NCBI GenBank assembly: GCA_003554005.1
Contig: PWEU01000107.1
Span: 1-6,948, forward strand
Reading direction: 5' to 3'
Source of the DNA: Nitriliruptoraceae bacterium
Lineage (GTDB): Bacteria > Actinomycetota > Nitriliruptoria > Nitriliruptorales > Nitriliruptoraceae
DNA: 6,948 nucleotides
The position numbers were made by a program, and so were the translations under genes. Of this stretch, positions 1 through 6,426 are shown piece after piece. Every line of letters begins with the position of its first letter. The stretch's first letter is position 1. Under the pieces are notes generated by a model. The model saw nothing but the letters and a program-made list of their open reading frames with translations, did not search any database and had not been told where the DNA came from.

Positions 1-1026
1 CTCACCGACGAGGTGGTGGACCAGGCGGTGGCACTGCTGCTGCCGCTCCTCGACGGGGACGCGATGTCGATCACCGACCGGCACCGGATGCTGGCGTTCG
101 CCGGTCCGGGCCACGAACACCACGCACGCGGCAGCCCGCTGTACGCCCGTACCCGGGACTCCGTGCTCCGCAGCGGCCGGACCGGGGTGGTCTGGGGGCG
201 CGGGGAGGACCTCATCGGCTGCCCCTTGCCTGGCTGCCCCCTGCGCTCCGCCACGATCGCGGCGCTCCGGGTCGGCGACGAGATCATCGGCTCGGTCACC
301 GTCTACCGCACCATCGACGACCCGCCACGCGCCGAACTCGTGGAGGCGGCGGCCGGGATCCTCTCCCTGCACCTCGAGGTCGCCGATCTCGAGTCGCGAC
401 AGCGGCTGGCCACCGACGCCGAGCTGGATGCGTTGCGGGCCCAGATCAACCCGCCCTTCCTGTTCAACACCCTGAACACGATCGCGAGCCGCATCCGCAC
501 CGACCCGGAGGACGCCCGACAGCTGCTCGTGCGGCTGGCGGAGTTCTTCCGCAACGCGCTGCGGCAGCGGGGCCAGTTCGCGGGCTTCTCGCAGGAGTAC
601 GCGTTCGTGCGCACCTACGTCACGCTCGAGCAGGCACGCTTCGGCGACCGGCTGAACGTCGAGTACGACATCGACCCCGCCGTGCTCGGCGTCGACGTCC
701 CGGTACTGATGATCCAGCCGCTGGTGGAGAACGCGATCAAGCACGGTGCCAGCGGCAAGGTCGGACGCACGACCGTTCGGCTGCGGGCGAGGGTGGACCC
801 CCGGGCACGGATGCTCGACATCACCGTCCGCGACGACGGTGCCGGCATGGACGAGCCGACCTTGGCCGCCTTCGCTGCGGGAGAGCAACTGCAGGAGGTG
901 AGCAGCGTCGGACTCACCAACATCCGTCAGCGGCTGGCCTTGCTGTTCGGGGACCACCACGAGTTCGATGTCAGGTCGACCGACGGGGAGGGGACGACCG
1001 TGCACCTGCGGCTCCCGGTGCGATGA
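1..1026 (+). CDS. LytS-family sensor histidine kinase, N-terminus outside window, phospho-acceptor His replaced by Pro
   Basis: The frame is open at base 1, so the N-terminus probably lies outside the window; the first in-window start is GTG at 13, used here for numbering (337 residues). Residues about 15-125 look like a GAF-type sensory domain with a compact two-cysteine stretch (CPLPGCPL, Cys70 and Cys75). Residues about 138-215 match the LytS-type His_kinase domain, and about 230-335 an HATPase_c domain with N box (VENAIKHG, 239-245), G1 (DDGAGMD, 274-280) and G2 (VGLTNIRQRL, from 299). The family motif NPHFLFN reads NPPFLFN here: codon 454-456 is CCC, so the residue expected to carry phosphate is Pro148. 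ATP binding looks intact but autophosphorylation at the usual site should be impossible. No membrane helix is visible in this part. The response regulator follows after 28 bases, so the two are presumably co-transcribed. Family assignment is firm. Loss of kinase activity is inferred, and a sequencing error is possible. Confidence 0.9.
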   Translation, partial: LTDEVVDQAVALLLPLLDGDAMSITDRHRMLAFAGPGHEHHARGSPLYARTRDSVLRSGRTGVVWGRGEDLIGCPLPGCPLRSATIAALRVGDEIIGSVTVYRTIDDPPRAELVEAAAGILSLHLEVADLESRQRLATDAELDALRAQINPPFLFNTLNTIASRIRTDPEDARQLLVRLAEFFRNALRQRGQFAGFSQEYAFVRTYVTLEQARFGDRLNVEYDIDPAVLGVDVPVLMIQPLVENAIKHGASGKVGRTTVRLRARVDPRARMLDITVRDDGAGMDEPTLAAFAAGEQLQEVSSVGLTNIRQRLALLFGDHHEFDVRSTDGEGTTVHLRLPVR

Positions 1027-1043
1027 TGCGACCACGCTTCGAG

Positions 1044-1048
1044 AGGGG
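1044..1048 (+). promoter_or_regulatory. ribosome binding site for the response regulator, supporting a TTG start
   Basis: AGGGG sits six bases before a TTG at 1055-1057. This supports TTG rather than the upstream in-frame ATG at 968, which lies inside the kinase gene and would add 29 residues unlike any receiver domain. The site also forms one arm of a small dyad (AGGGG, AA, CCCCT; 1044-1055) that could partly mask it in the mRNA; the masking is only a suggestion. Confidence 0.5.
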
Positions 1049-1054
1049 AACCCC

Positions 1055-1852
1055 TTGCCCGCCCGCTGCTTGATCATCGACGACGAGTCGCCGGCCCGCG
1101 AGGAACTGCGCCCCCTCCTCGGCGGCTTCGACGACGTCGTGGTGGTGGGCGAGGCCACCACCGCCGAGGAGGCACAGGTGCTGATCGAGTCGGTCACCTA
1201 CGACCTCGTGCTGCTCGACATCCGCATGCCGGGCATGGGGGGCCTCGAGCTCGCCCGCTCGTTGGCGGATACGGCGTCCCGTCCGGCCGTGGTCTTCACC
1301 ACGGCCTACCCCGACCACGCGGCGGAGGCCTTCGACCTCGAGGCCGCCGACTACCTCGTGAAACCCTTCGATGCCCAGCGGTTGCGCCGGGCCATCGACC
1401 GAGCGCTCGAACAACACGCCGAACGCGCCGAGCAGCAGCACGAGGCGGCCACGAACCCGGTGCCGCGAGAGCCCACCAGCGGTGGGGACCCCGTCGCTCG
1501 GATACCCGTCCACAAAGGTGGCCGCATCCTACTCGTCGAGGAACCGCGTATCGCCTTCGCCGAAGCTGCCCGCGGGTACGCCTACCTGAAGCTCATCACG
1601 CCGAACGTCGGGCAGGTGCAGCTGGACGACGATCGGCTGCTGACGAGCTATACCCTGCACGACCTCGAGGAACGCTTCTCGGCCACGTTCGTCCGCACGC
1701 ACCGCTCCTACCTCGTCAACCTCCGCCACGTCCGCGAGGTGGTGCCGCAGGTCGGCGGCACCCTGGTGCTCGTGATGGCCGACCGCGCCCGTTCGCAGGT
1801 CCCGGTCGCCCGACGACAGGCAACGGAACTGCGCCGCCGGCTCGGCGTCTGA
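1055..1852 (+). CDS. LytTR-family response regulator
   Basis: From the TTG at 1055 the protein has 265 residues, beginning MPARCLIIDDESPAREEL, a normal receiver start. Residues 3-118 form the receiver domain: acidic pair Asp9/Asp10, phospho-acceptor Asp55 in LVLLDIRMPGMGG, Thr82/Thr83, and Lys103 in the LVKPF motif. A polar linker of about 30 residues follows. Residues about 148-262 form a LytTR DNA-binding domain, recognisable by FVRTHRSYLVNL (212-223) and the preceding stretch that reads out bases through its beta strands. All key receiver residues are present, unlike the partner kinase, which lacks its histidine. If that kinase is dead, this regulator must be phosphorylated by another donor or act unphosphorylated. 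LytTR regulators of this class often control a neighbouring transport gene, and the nearest one here is a broken MFS gene. The target is unknown. Confidence 0.9.
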   Translation: MPARCLIIDDESPAREELRPLLGGFDDVVVVGEATTAEEAQVLIESVTYDLVLLDIRMPGMGGLELARSLADTASRPAVVFTTAYPDHAAEAFDLEAADYLVKPFDAQRLRRAIDRALEQHAERAEQQHEAATNPVPREPTSGGDPVARIPVHKGGRILLVEEPRIAFAEAARGYAYLKLITPNVGQVQLDDDRLLTSYTLHDLEERFSATFVRTHRSYLVNLRHVREVVPQVGGTLVLVMADRARSQVPVARRQATELRRRLGV

Positions 1853-1930
1853 GCCGATCCGGCCAGGTGGGCGTGGTGACCATCCGCGCCCTGCCCTGCT
1901 CCTGCAGCCAGGACACCAGGACACACGAAG
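1853..1930 (+). other. short spacer between the regulator and the transporter remnant
   Basis: This stretch should hold the start and first membrane helix of the MFS gene, but no frame gives a hydrophobic helix. Frame 1 has a GTG at 1867 and reads DTRTHEAVRQR near 1909-1941, which could be a shifted scrap of the original N-terminal region. Frame 2 is closed by a TGA at 1877-1879. I see no convincing terminator hairpin with a T tract. Confidence 0.4.
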
Positions 1931-2260
1931 CGGTACGGCAGCGATGGCATGCTCGGCCAGATCGGTCTGCCGGTCACCACCGTCGGGATCGCTCTGGCGC
2001 TGCTCCGCCTCGCCTCGCTGGGCAGTGTCGGGCTCGCTGCCATGGCCGACCGGCTCGGTCGCCGGCGACCGTTGTTGGCGGTCGCGGTCCTCGGCTTCGG
2101 TCTGACCAGCCTGGCGGCGCTGTCCCCAGGGTTCTGGTGGTACGTCGCGCTGGTGGCCCTGGCCCGTCCCTGCCTGGCGGCGCTGAACGCCGTGGCCGGG
2201 CTGGTCGCCGCCGAGGAATCCCGGTCCGTGGACCGCGCCGGCGCCATCGCGTTGATCACG

Positions 2261-2277
2261 GCCGCCTAGGGCCTGGG
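2261..2277 (+). repeat. left arm of an imperfect inverted repeat containing the first in-frame TAG
   Basis: This 17-base arm reads GCCGCCTAGGGCCTGGG. The reverse complement of 2452-2468 is GCCGCTAGGGCCCTGGG. Allowing a one-base gap in each, 16 of 18 aligned columns agree; without gaps 13 of 17 agree. The TAG stop at 2267-2269 is inside the arm. The 174 bases between the arms still read as MFS protein, so this does not look like an inserted element. Confidence 0.5.
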
Positions 2278-2451
2278 CTCCGGGATCGTCTCGGTGGGGT
2301 GCGGACTGCTCCCGGGCGACCCATCGTTGCGCGTGGTGACCACCTTCGCCCTGGTCCCGCTGCTGGTGCTGGTGCCGCTGCTCGGCCCCCGTGTCCGCGA
2401 GCCGTCGATCGCCCGGCAACGCACGTCGCCCGAAGGCTGGCCTGGTGCCGT

Positions 2452-2468
2452 CCCAGGGCCCTAGCGGC
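2452..2468 (-). repeat. right arm of the imperfect inverted repeat containing the second in-frame TAG
   Basis: This arm reads CCCAGGGCCCTAGCGGC on the + strand and pairs with 2261-2277. It contains the second TAG (2462-2464). Having both nonsense codons inside the two arms may be coincidence or may reflect templated mutation at a quasi-palindrome. Confidence 0.5.
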
Positions 2469-3161
2469 GCCGGGTGGCCGTGCTGTCGTTCCTGGTCGGG
2501 ATGATCGCGCTCGCCACGGGACCCGGGTTCACCTACCTGTTCGTCTACGGCGAGGGGTTGCCGGGTGCGGCGCCGCTCGAGGTGGCCACCCTGGTGCTGG
2601 CCACGGGGCCGCTCGGGCTCGCCGGCATCCTGCTGGGGCGGTGGGGCGCCGACCGGCTGGGACGCAGGATCACCGGCGCCGTGGCGCTGTCTGGCACGGG
2701 GCTCGCGGTCGCGCTCGCCTACTCGGGGAGCTTCGGCAGCCTGGCGGTCGGCTACCTGGCCACCGTGCCGCTGGGCGGCGCCTTCGCCCCAGCGCAGGGA
2801 GCGCTGGGCTCCGAGCTGGTCCCGACCGCGATCCGCGCGACCGTGGCCGGCTGGGCGACGGTGACCGGGGTGATCGGGCTCGCCGTCTTCGGTGTCGTCG
2901 CCGACGCCACGGGGGGGGAGTCGCCGCCGCGGCCTGGTCGTTGGGCGGCCTGGTCGCGGCATCGGCGTTGGTATTCCGCGCGCTGCCCGAGACCCGTGAC
3001 GTCGAGTTGGAGGACCTCGAGGGCGGCCCCGTCGGGTGACGGCAAGCCCGTCCGTGGGATGGCGGGCGGCGGCCGGACCTGTCCCGGGAGCGACCACGTC
3101 AGCGCGGCGAGCCCACCGCGCTGTGCCAGGGGGCGATCTCGGGCGTCGCGCAGATCCACCC

Positions 3162-3190
3162 CTGACTGCGCCCGGACCGGTGGCTACCGT
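3162..3190 (+). promoter_or_regulatory. candidate primary-sigma promoter for the biosynthetic operon
   Basis: CTGACT at 3162-3167 and TACCGT at 3185-3190 are separated by 17 bases. They resemble the actinobacterial primary-sigma pattern (TTGAC-like -35, TAnnnT -10). A transcript starting near 3197 would have a leader of about 124 bases before the UbiA start. This is the best match in the 3040-3320 gap, which otherwise holds no convincing gene: frame 3 is open from 3036 but has no MFS or UbiA similarity before 3321. The call rests on pattern matching only. Confidence 0.35.
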
Positions 3191-3293
3191 CTGCGCGGGA
3201 AACGTAACGGCGATGTCGGAAGGCTCGAGCGATCCCTGTCCCTCGCGGTCACCACCCTGCCCCCGCAGCCGCGGCCCGGTCGGCCAACGCAGC

Positions 3294-3307
3294 CGGTCCT
3301 GGGACCG
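3294..3307. repeat. short dyad just before the UbiA ribosome binding site
   Basis: CGGTCC-TG-GGACCG is a 6-base inverted repeat with a 2-base centre. It ends five bases before the likely ribosome binding site GAGG (3312-3315) and 13 bases before the ATG. It could be an operator or a small hairpin affecting translation, or it could be chance in such GC-rich DNA. Confidence 0.3.
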
Positions 3308-3320
3308 CAGCGAGGACACC

Positions 3321-4157
3321 ATGGTGACCACGCCCGCAGGAACAGCCCAGCCCGCCGCATGGCTGCCGCTCCTGCGCGCTGCGCACCTCGGACCGACGGT
3401 CGCGGTCACGACCATCGTGGCACTGTTGGCCCTCGCTCTCGGCCTCCCCGCAGGTCAAGGCCTCGTCGTCACGCTGGCCGTGTTCACCGGCCAGTTGACC
3501 ATCGGTTGGGGCAACGACCTGCTCGACGTCGATCGGGACCGCGAGGTCGGTCGCTCCGACAAGCCGCTGGCGAACGGTGACCTGACACCGTCCTTCGTGC
3601 GGCGATGGCTGCTCGTCGCGGCCGCGGCCTGCGTGGCGCTGTCGTTGCTCGCCGGCTGGCGCAGCGGGGCAACCCCCCTGTTGCTCGTCGTCGCCTTCGG
3701 GCACCTGTACAACCTCTCCTGCAAGGCGACGCCCTGGTCGTGGCTTCCCTACGCCGTGGCGTTCGGTTCCCTGCCCGCCGTCGTCAGCCTGGCGAACAGC
3801 CCGTCCCGGTGGCCACCGATGTGGATGGCCGGCGCCGCAGCCACGCTCGGGGTCGCAGCGCACTTCCTCAACACGCTGCCCGACCTCGAGGACGACGCGG
3901 CCACCGCGGTGCGCGGGCTCCCGCACCGGTTGGGCGCCTTCTGGAGTCGGCTCATCGCCACGGCCTTGCTGCTCCTGGCTTCGGCGCTCGCGGTGCTCGG
4001 CCCCGCCGGTGCGCCGGCCACCTGGGCCTGGACGGTCCTGGCCGCCGTGGTCGCGCTCGGCGCTCTCGCGCTGTTCGGTCGCGGCAGAGCGCCCTTCTAC
4101 GCTGCGATCACGATCGCCCTGGTCGACGTCGGGCTGCTCGCGGTGGTGCGCGCATGA
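3321..4157 (+). CDS. UbiA-family membrane prenyltransferase
   Basis: This 278-residue integral membrane protein should transfer an isoprenyl group from its diphosphate to an acceptor, here probably an aromatic polyketide. The first Mg-diphosphate motif is NDLLDVDRD (Asn65, Asp66, Asp69, Asp73). The second is DLEDD (Asp188 to Asp192) followed by VRGLPHRLG. About eight or nine hydrophobic helices are visible, near residues 24-42, 46-62, 95-112, 117-133, 141-157, 168-186, 207-227, 232-252 and 257-275, which suits the family. ATG 3321 is preferred because GAGG lies five bases upstream and the residues that follow look like a normal UbiA N-terminus. The in-frame ATG at 3213 would add a Pro/Arg/Ser-rich tail unlike the family. 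The stop overlaps the next gene's start (ATGA). The partner genes argue for phenolic-lipid prenylation rather than ubiquinone, menaquinone or heme synthesis. Prenyl length and attachment atom (C or O) cannot be read from the sequence. Confidence 0.9.
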   Translation: MVTTPAGTAQPAAWLPLLRAAHLGPTVAVTTIVALLALALGLPAGQGLVVTLAVFTGQLTIGWGNDLLDVDRDREVGRSDKPLANGDLTPSFVRRWLLVAAAACVALSLLAGWRSGATPLLLVVAFGHLYNLSCKATPWSWLPYAVAFGSLPAVVSLANSPSRWPPMWMAGAAATLGVAAHFLNTLPDLEDDAATAVRGLPHRLGAFWSRLIATALLLLASALAVLGPAGAPATWAWTVLAAVVALGALALFGRGRAPFYAAITIALVDVGLLAVVRA

Positions 4158-5350
4158 CCGCATGGGACCTGGCGATCGTGGGCTCCGGACCAGCCGGTTC
4201 CGCCACAGCGATCGGCGCGCTCCGCGTCGACCCGTCGCTGCGGGTGGCGCTGCTCGACCGCGCCGAGTTCCCGCGCGACAAGTCCTGCGGCGACGGCATC
4301 GCCCCGCAGGTCATCGATCTCCTCGTCGGCGCCGGCGTCACCGGGATCGTCGACGGGCATGTGCCGGTACCTCGGCTGCGCCTGGAGCGAGGCTCGTTCG
4401 GCGTCGACCGCGAGATGGTGCGACCGACCTGGGTGATCCCGCGCACCACCTTCGACCTGCGGCTGGTCGAAGCAGCGCAGGCAGCCGGTGCGACGCTGGT
4501 GCAGCACCGCGTCGGCGAGCTCTCGCAGGGTTCCCCGGTCGTGCTGGACGGCGAGGTGGAGGCACGCACGGTCGTCGGCGCGGACGGCGCGCACTCGATC
4601 GTCCGACGGTCGCTGGGCATGGCCCCGGGGCCCATGGCGGTCGCGCTCCGCGGCTACTCCCCCACCCCTTCGGACCGTGCCAACGCGCAGGTCATCGTCT
4701 ACGACACGGCCCGGCAGCCGGCGTACGCGTGGTCCTTCGACCGTGGCGACGGGCTCTCCAACGTCGGGTACGGCGAGTTGCTGGGTCAGCCGAACGACCG
4801 CTCCACAAGGACCCAGATGCTGGAGCGGCTCGACACCCTGCTGCCGGGGGCGACCGACGGCGGCACCAACTGGAAGGGCTACCAGCTGCCCCTGTCGACG
4901 GGACGCTGGCGGGTACCTGCCGGACGGGTCGTGTTGGCCGGCGATGCCGCCGGGCTGGTGAACCCGATGACCGGCGAGGGCATCTACTACGCCGTCGCCA
5001 CCGGGCTCGCTGCCGGACGAGCCGCCGCCGAGGCCGTGGTCGCGGGTGCCCCCGAGACCGCCGGCGAACGTCACGCCAGGGCCACCAGGCGGCTGCTCGC
5101 CGGTCACCTGCGCCACGTGGCGGCAGCCGCGTGGCTCTGCCGGCACGGCGCGGTGATCGACGCCGGACTGCGCGCATCCAGCGCCGACCGACGCGTCTTC
5201 GACGACCTGGTCGAACTCGGGCTGGCTCGAGGCCGGATCACGACCACCACGGTCCGTGGCCTCGTGCGTGAGCTGGCGAGTGGCATCCGGACCCGGCGCA
5301 TCCCACGACCCCACGATGACATCGAGAAGACACCAGCATGCGGATCGTGA
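4154..5350 (+). CDS. geranylgeranyl-reductase-family FAD oxidoreductase
   Basis: The 398-residue flavoprotein starts at the ATG of the ATGA overlap with UbiA, so translation is probably coupled. It has an N-terminal FAD-binding Rossmann motif (VGSGPAG, residues 9-15), the segment FPRDKSCGDG (39-48) typical of geranylgeranyl-reductase/MenJ-like proteins, the DG motif VVGADGAHSIVRR (140-152), and the GD motif VVLAGDAAGLVNPMTGEG (259-276). The C-terminal part is alpha-helical with no obvious membrane helix, and the last 20 residues are Arg/Pro-rich. Members of this family reduce double bonds of isoprenyl chains. Related flavoproteins of the same fold hydroxylate phenolic rings, as SrsC does in the Streptomyces phenolic-lipid pathway. 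Here the CGDG segment and the UbiA neighbour favour prenyl reduction, for example geranyl to dihydrogeranyl, but ring hydroxylation is not excluded. Family assignment is strong; the exact reaction is inferred. Confidence 0.87.
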   Translation: MTAWDLAIVGSGPAGSATAIGALRVDPSLRVALLDRAEFPRDKSCGDGIAPQVIDLLVGAGVTGIVDGHVPVPRLRLERGSFGVDREMVRPTWVIPRTTFDLRLVEAAQAAGATLVQHRVGELSQGSPVVLDGEVEARTVVGADGAHSIVRRSLGMAPGPMAVALRGYSPTPSDRANAQVIVYDTARQPAYAWSFDRGDGLSNVGYGELLGQPNDRSTRTQMLERLDTLLPGATDGGTNWKGYQLPLSTGRWRVPAGRVVLAGDAAGLVNPMTGEGIYYAVATGLAAGRAAAEAVVAGAPETAGERHARATRRLLAGHLRHVAAAAWLCRHGAVIDAGLRASSADRRVFDDLVELGLARGRITTTTVRGLVRELASGIRTRRIPRPHDDIEKTPACGS

Positions 5351-6426
5351 GCGTCCAGGGGGTGCTCCCCGAGCACCGGTACACCCAGGAGGAGATCACC
5401 CACACCTTCACGCACGGCCTGCTGCGGAGCGCGGTCGACGAGCGGGTCGTACGGCGTCTGCACGCCAACGCCCGCGTCCAGACGCGGCACCTGGCACTGC
5501 CGCTGGAGCGGTACGGGCAGCTGGCCGACTTCACCGAGGCCAACAACGCCTTCATCGACGTCGCCGTCGAGCTCGGCGCACGGGCCGTCACCGATGCGCT
5601 CAAGGCCGTCGACCTCACCCCGCAGGACGTCGATCTCATCGTGTCCGCGACCGTCACCGGGCTGGCCGTCCCCTCCCTCGATGCGCGCGTCGCCACCCTG
5701 CTAGGGATGCGCTCGGACGTGGTCCGCCTGCCGCTGGTGGGGCTTGGCTGCGTCGCCGGCGCCGCCGGCGTGGCTCGACTGCAGGACCACCTCCGCGGCC
5801 ATCCCGACGGCGTGGTGGTGCTCATGGCGGTCGAGCTGTGCTCGCTGACGTTGCAGCGCGACGACACCTCGATGGCCAACCTGGTGGCCAGCGGGCTGTT
5901 CGGCGACGGTGCGGCGGCCGTCGTGGCCGTCGGCGCCAACCGGGCTCGGGAACTCGACGACGCGCCCGCCGTTGCGCAACCCGACGTCCTCGGCGCACGC
6001 AGCCGCCTCTCCCCCGACTCCGAACGGGCGATGGGCTGGGATGTCGGAACGACCGGGCTGAAGATCGTGCTCGACAGCTCCGTGCCGAAGCTGGTCCACA
6101 CCTACGTCGGCGAGGATGTCCACGCGTTCCTCACCGACTACGGGCTGACGCAGGACGACATCGAGTGGTACGTCGCGCATCCGGGAGGCCCGAAGGTGCT
6201 GGAGGCCCTGCAGGAGACCCTCGGACTCGAGCCCGATGCCCTGCAGGTGACCTGGGACTCCCTGGCCCGGATCGGCAACCTGTCCTCGGCGTCGGTGCTG
6301 CACGTGCTGGCCGACACCCTCGCCGAGCGCCCGCCGCGGCCAGGCTCCTACGGGCTGATGCTGGCCATGGGGCCCGGTTTCTGTTCCGAACTCGTCCTGC
6401 TTCGGGCACCGGAGCGGGCCGCATGA
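5338..6426 (+). CDS. type III polyketide synthase (chalcone-synthase-like; probable alkylresorcinol or alkylpyrone synthase)
   Basis: This 362-residue homodimeric-type condensing enzyme would extend a starter acyl-CoA with malonyl-CoA and cyclise the chain. The whole catalytic triad is visible: Cys138 in LVGLGCVAGA, His281 in VAHPGGPKVL and Asn314 in RIGNLSSASV. Phe188 in LFGDGAAA corresponds to a conserved chalcone-synthase gatekeeper, and MGPGF (344-348) is the C-terminal loop motif. Length suits bacterial members (about 350-400). The start overlaps the flavoprotein gene by 13 bases and has GAGAAG eight bases upstream (5324-5329). The adjoining membrane methyltransferase is the usual partner of bacterial long-chain alkylpyrone/alkylresorcinol synthases (SrsA-SrsB, BpsA-BpsB), which points to a fatty acyl starter. 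Resorcinol versus pyrone, and chain length, cannot be decided from the sequence. Confidence 0.95.
   Translation: MRIVSVQGVLPEHRYTQEEITHTFTHGLLRSAVDERVVRRLHANARVQTRHLALPLERYGQLADFTEANNAFIDVAVELGARAVTDALKAVDLTPQDVDLIVSATVTGLAVPSLDARVATLLGMRSDVVRLPLVGLGCVAGAAGVARLQDHLRGHPDGVVVLMAVELCSLTLQRDDTSMANLVASGLFGDGAAAVVAVGANRARELDDAPAVAQPDVLGARSRLSPDSERAMGWDVGTTGLKIVLDSSVPKLVHTYVGEDVHAFLTDYGLTQDDIEWYVAHPGGPKVLEALQETLGLEPDALQVTWDSLARIGNLSSASVLHVLADTLAERPPRPGSYGLMLAMGPGFCSELVLLRAPERAA

Larger units (their letters stand above)
1931..3039 (+). pseudogene. broken MFS transporter gene
   Basis: Frame 2 gives MFS-like sequence: the TM2-3 loop motif ADRLGRRR (around 2045-2070), its half-molecule echo GADRLGRR in the TM8-9 loop (around 2645-2670), and alternating hydrophobic helices up to about 2910. 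The gene is broken several times. The region for helix 1 is absent between the regulator's stop and here. In-frame TAG codons occur at 2267-2269 and 2462-2464, with the reading continuing sensibly after each. At the G8 run (2911-2918) the frame moves to frame 1, where helix 12 and an acidic tail continue (AAAAWSLGGLVAASALVF, then LPETRDVE) to a TGA at 3037-3039. Codon use is still like that of the neighbours, so decay looks recent. The substrate cannot be told. It lies 78 bases downstream of the LytTR regulator and 281 bases upstream of the biosynthetic operon, so it may once have belonged to either. Fragments from 1949-2269 and from 2474 could be annotated as separate genes, but neither would be a complete transporter. 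Confidence 0.85.

Noticed and set aside
2267..2464. TAG read as an amino acid (amber recoding) to keep the MFS gene alive
   Set aside because: The two TAGs occur only in a gene that also lacks its N-terminus and changes frame, and no pyrrolysine or suppressor tRNA genes are visible. The complete genes here end in TGA, which high GC already favours, so the absence of TAG stops is weak evidence.
3316..3327. Start codon of UbiA embedded in the palindrome CACCATGGTG
   Set aside because: ATG preceded by CACC and followed by GTG (Val) forms this by simple codon choice; there is no sign of a binding site beyond these ten bases.
1529..3415. A 628-residue open frame on the minus strand across the regulator end, transporter remnant and UbiA start
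   Set aside because: Its product is Arg/Gly/Pro/Gln-rich with no domain or hydrophobic pattern, and it lies opposite well-recognised + strand proteins. Long antisense frames are expected in GC-rich coding DNA.
2474..3580. A single 368-residue gene joining the C-terminal half of the MFS protein to sequence running into UbiA
   Set aside because: After the G8 run this frame gives Arg/Pro-rich sequence with no helices, while frame 1 carries the real MFS end and frame 3 carries UbiA. It is a by-product of the frameshift.
3605..4153. An N-terminal extension of the flavoprotein over UbiA
   Set aside because: The extension is Arg-rich out-of-frame UbiA sequence. The Rossmann motif begins a few residues after the ATG at 4154, which also makes the usual ATGA overlap.
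5755..5771. GC-rich palindromic run (GCCGGCGCCGCCGGCG) inside the synthase gene
   Set aside because: It encodes the alanine/glycine stretch just after the catalytic cysteine and is explained by coding plus GC bias.
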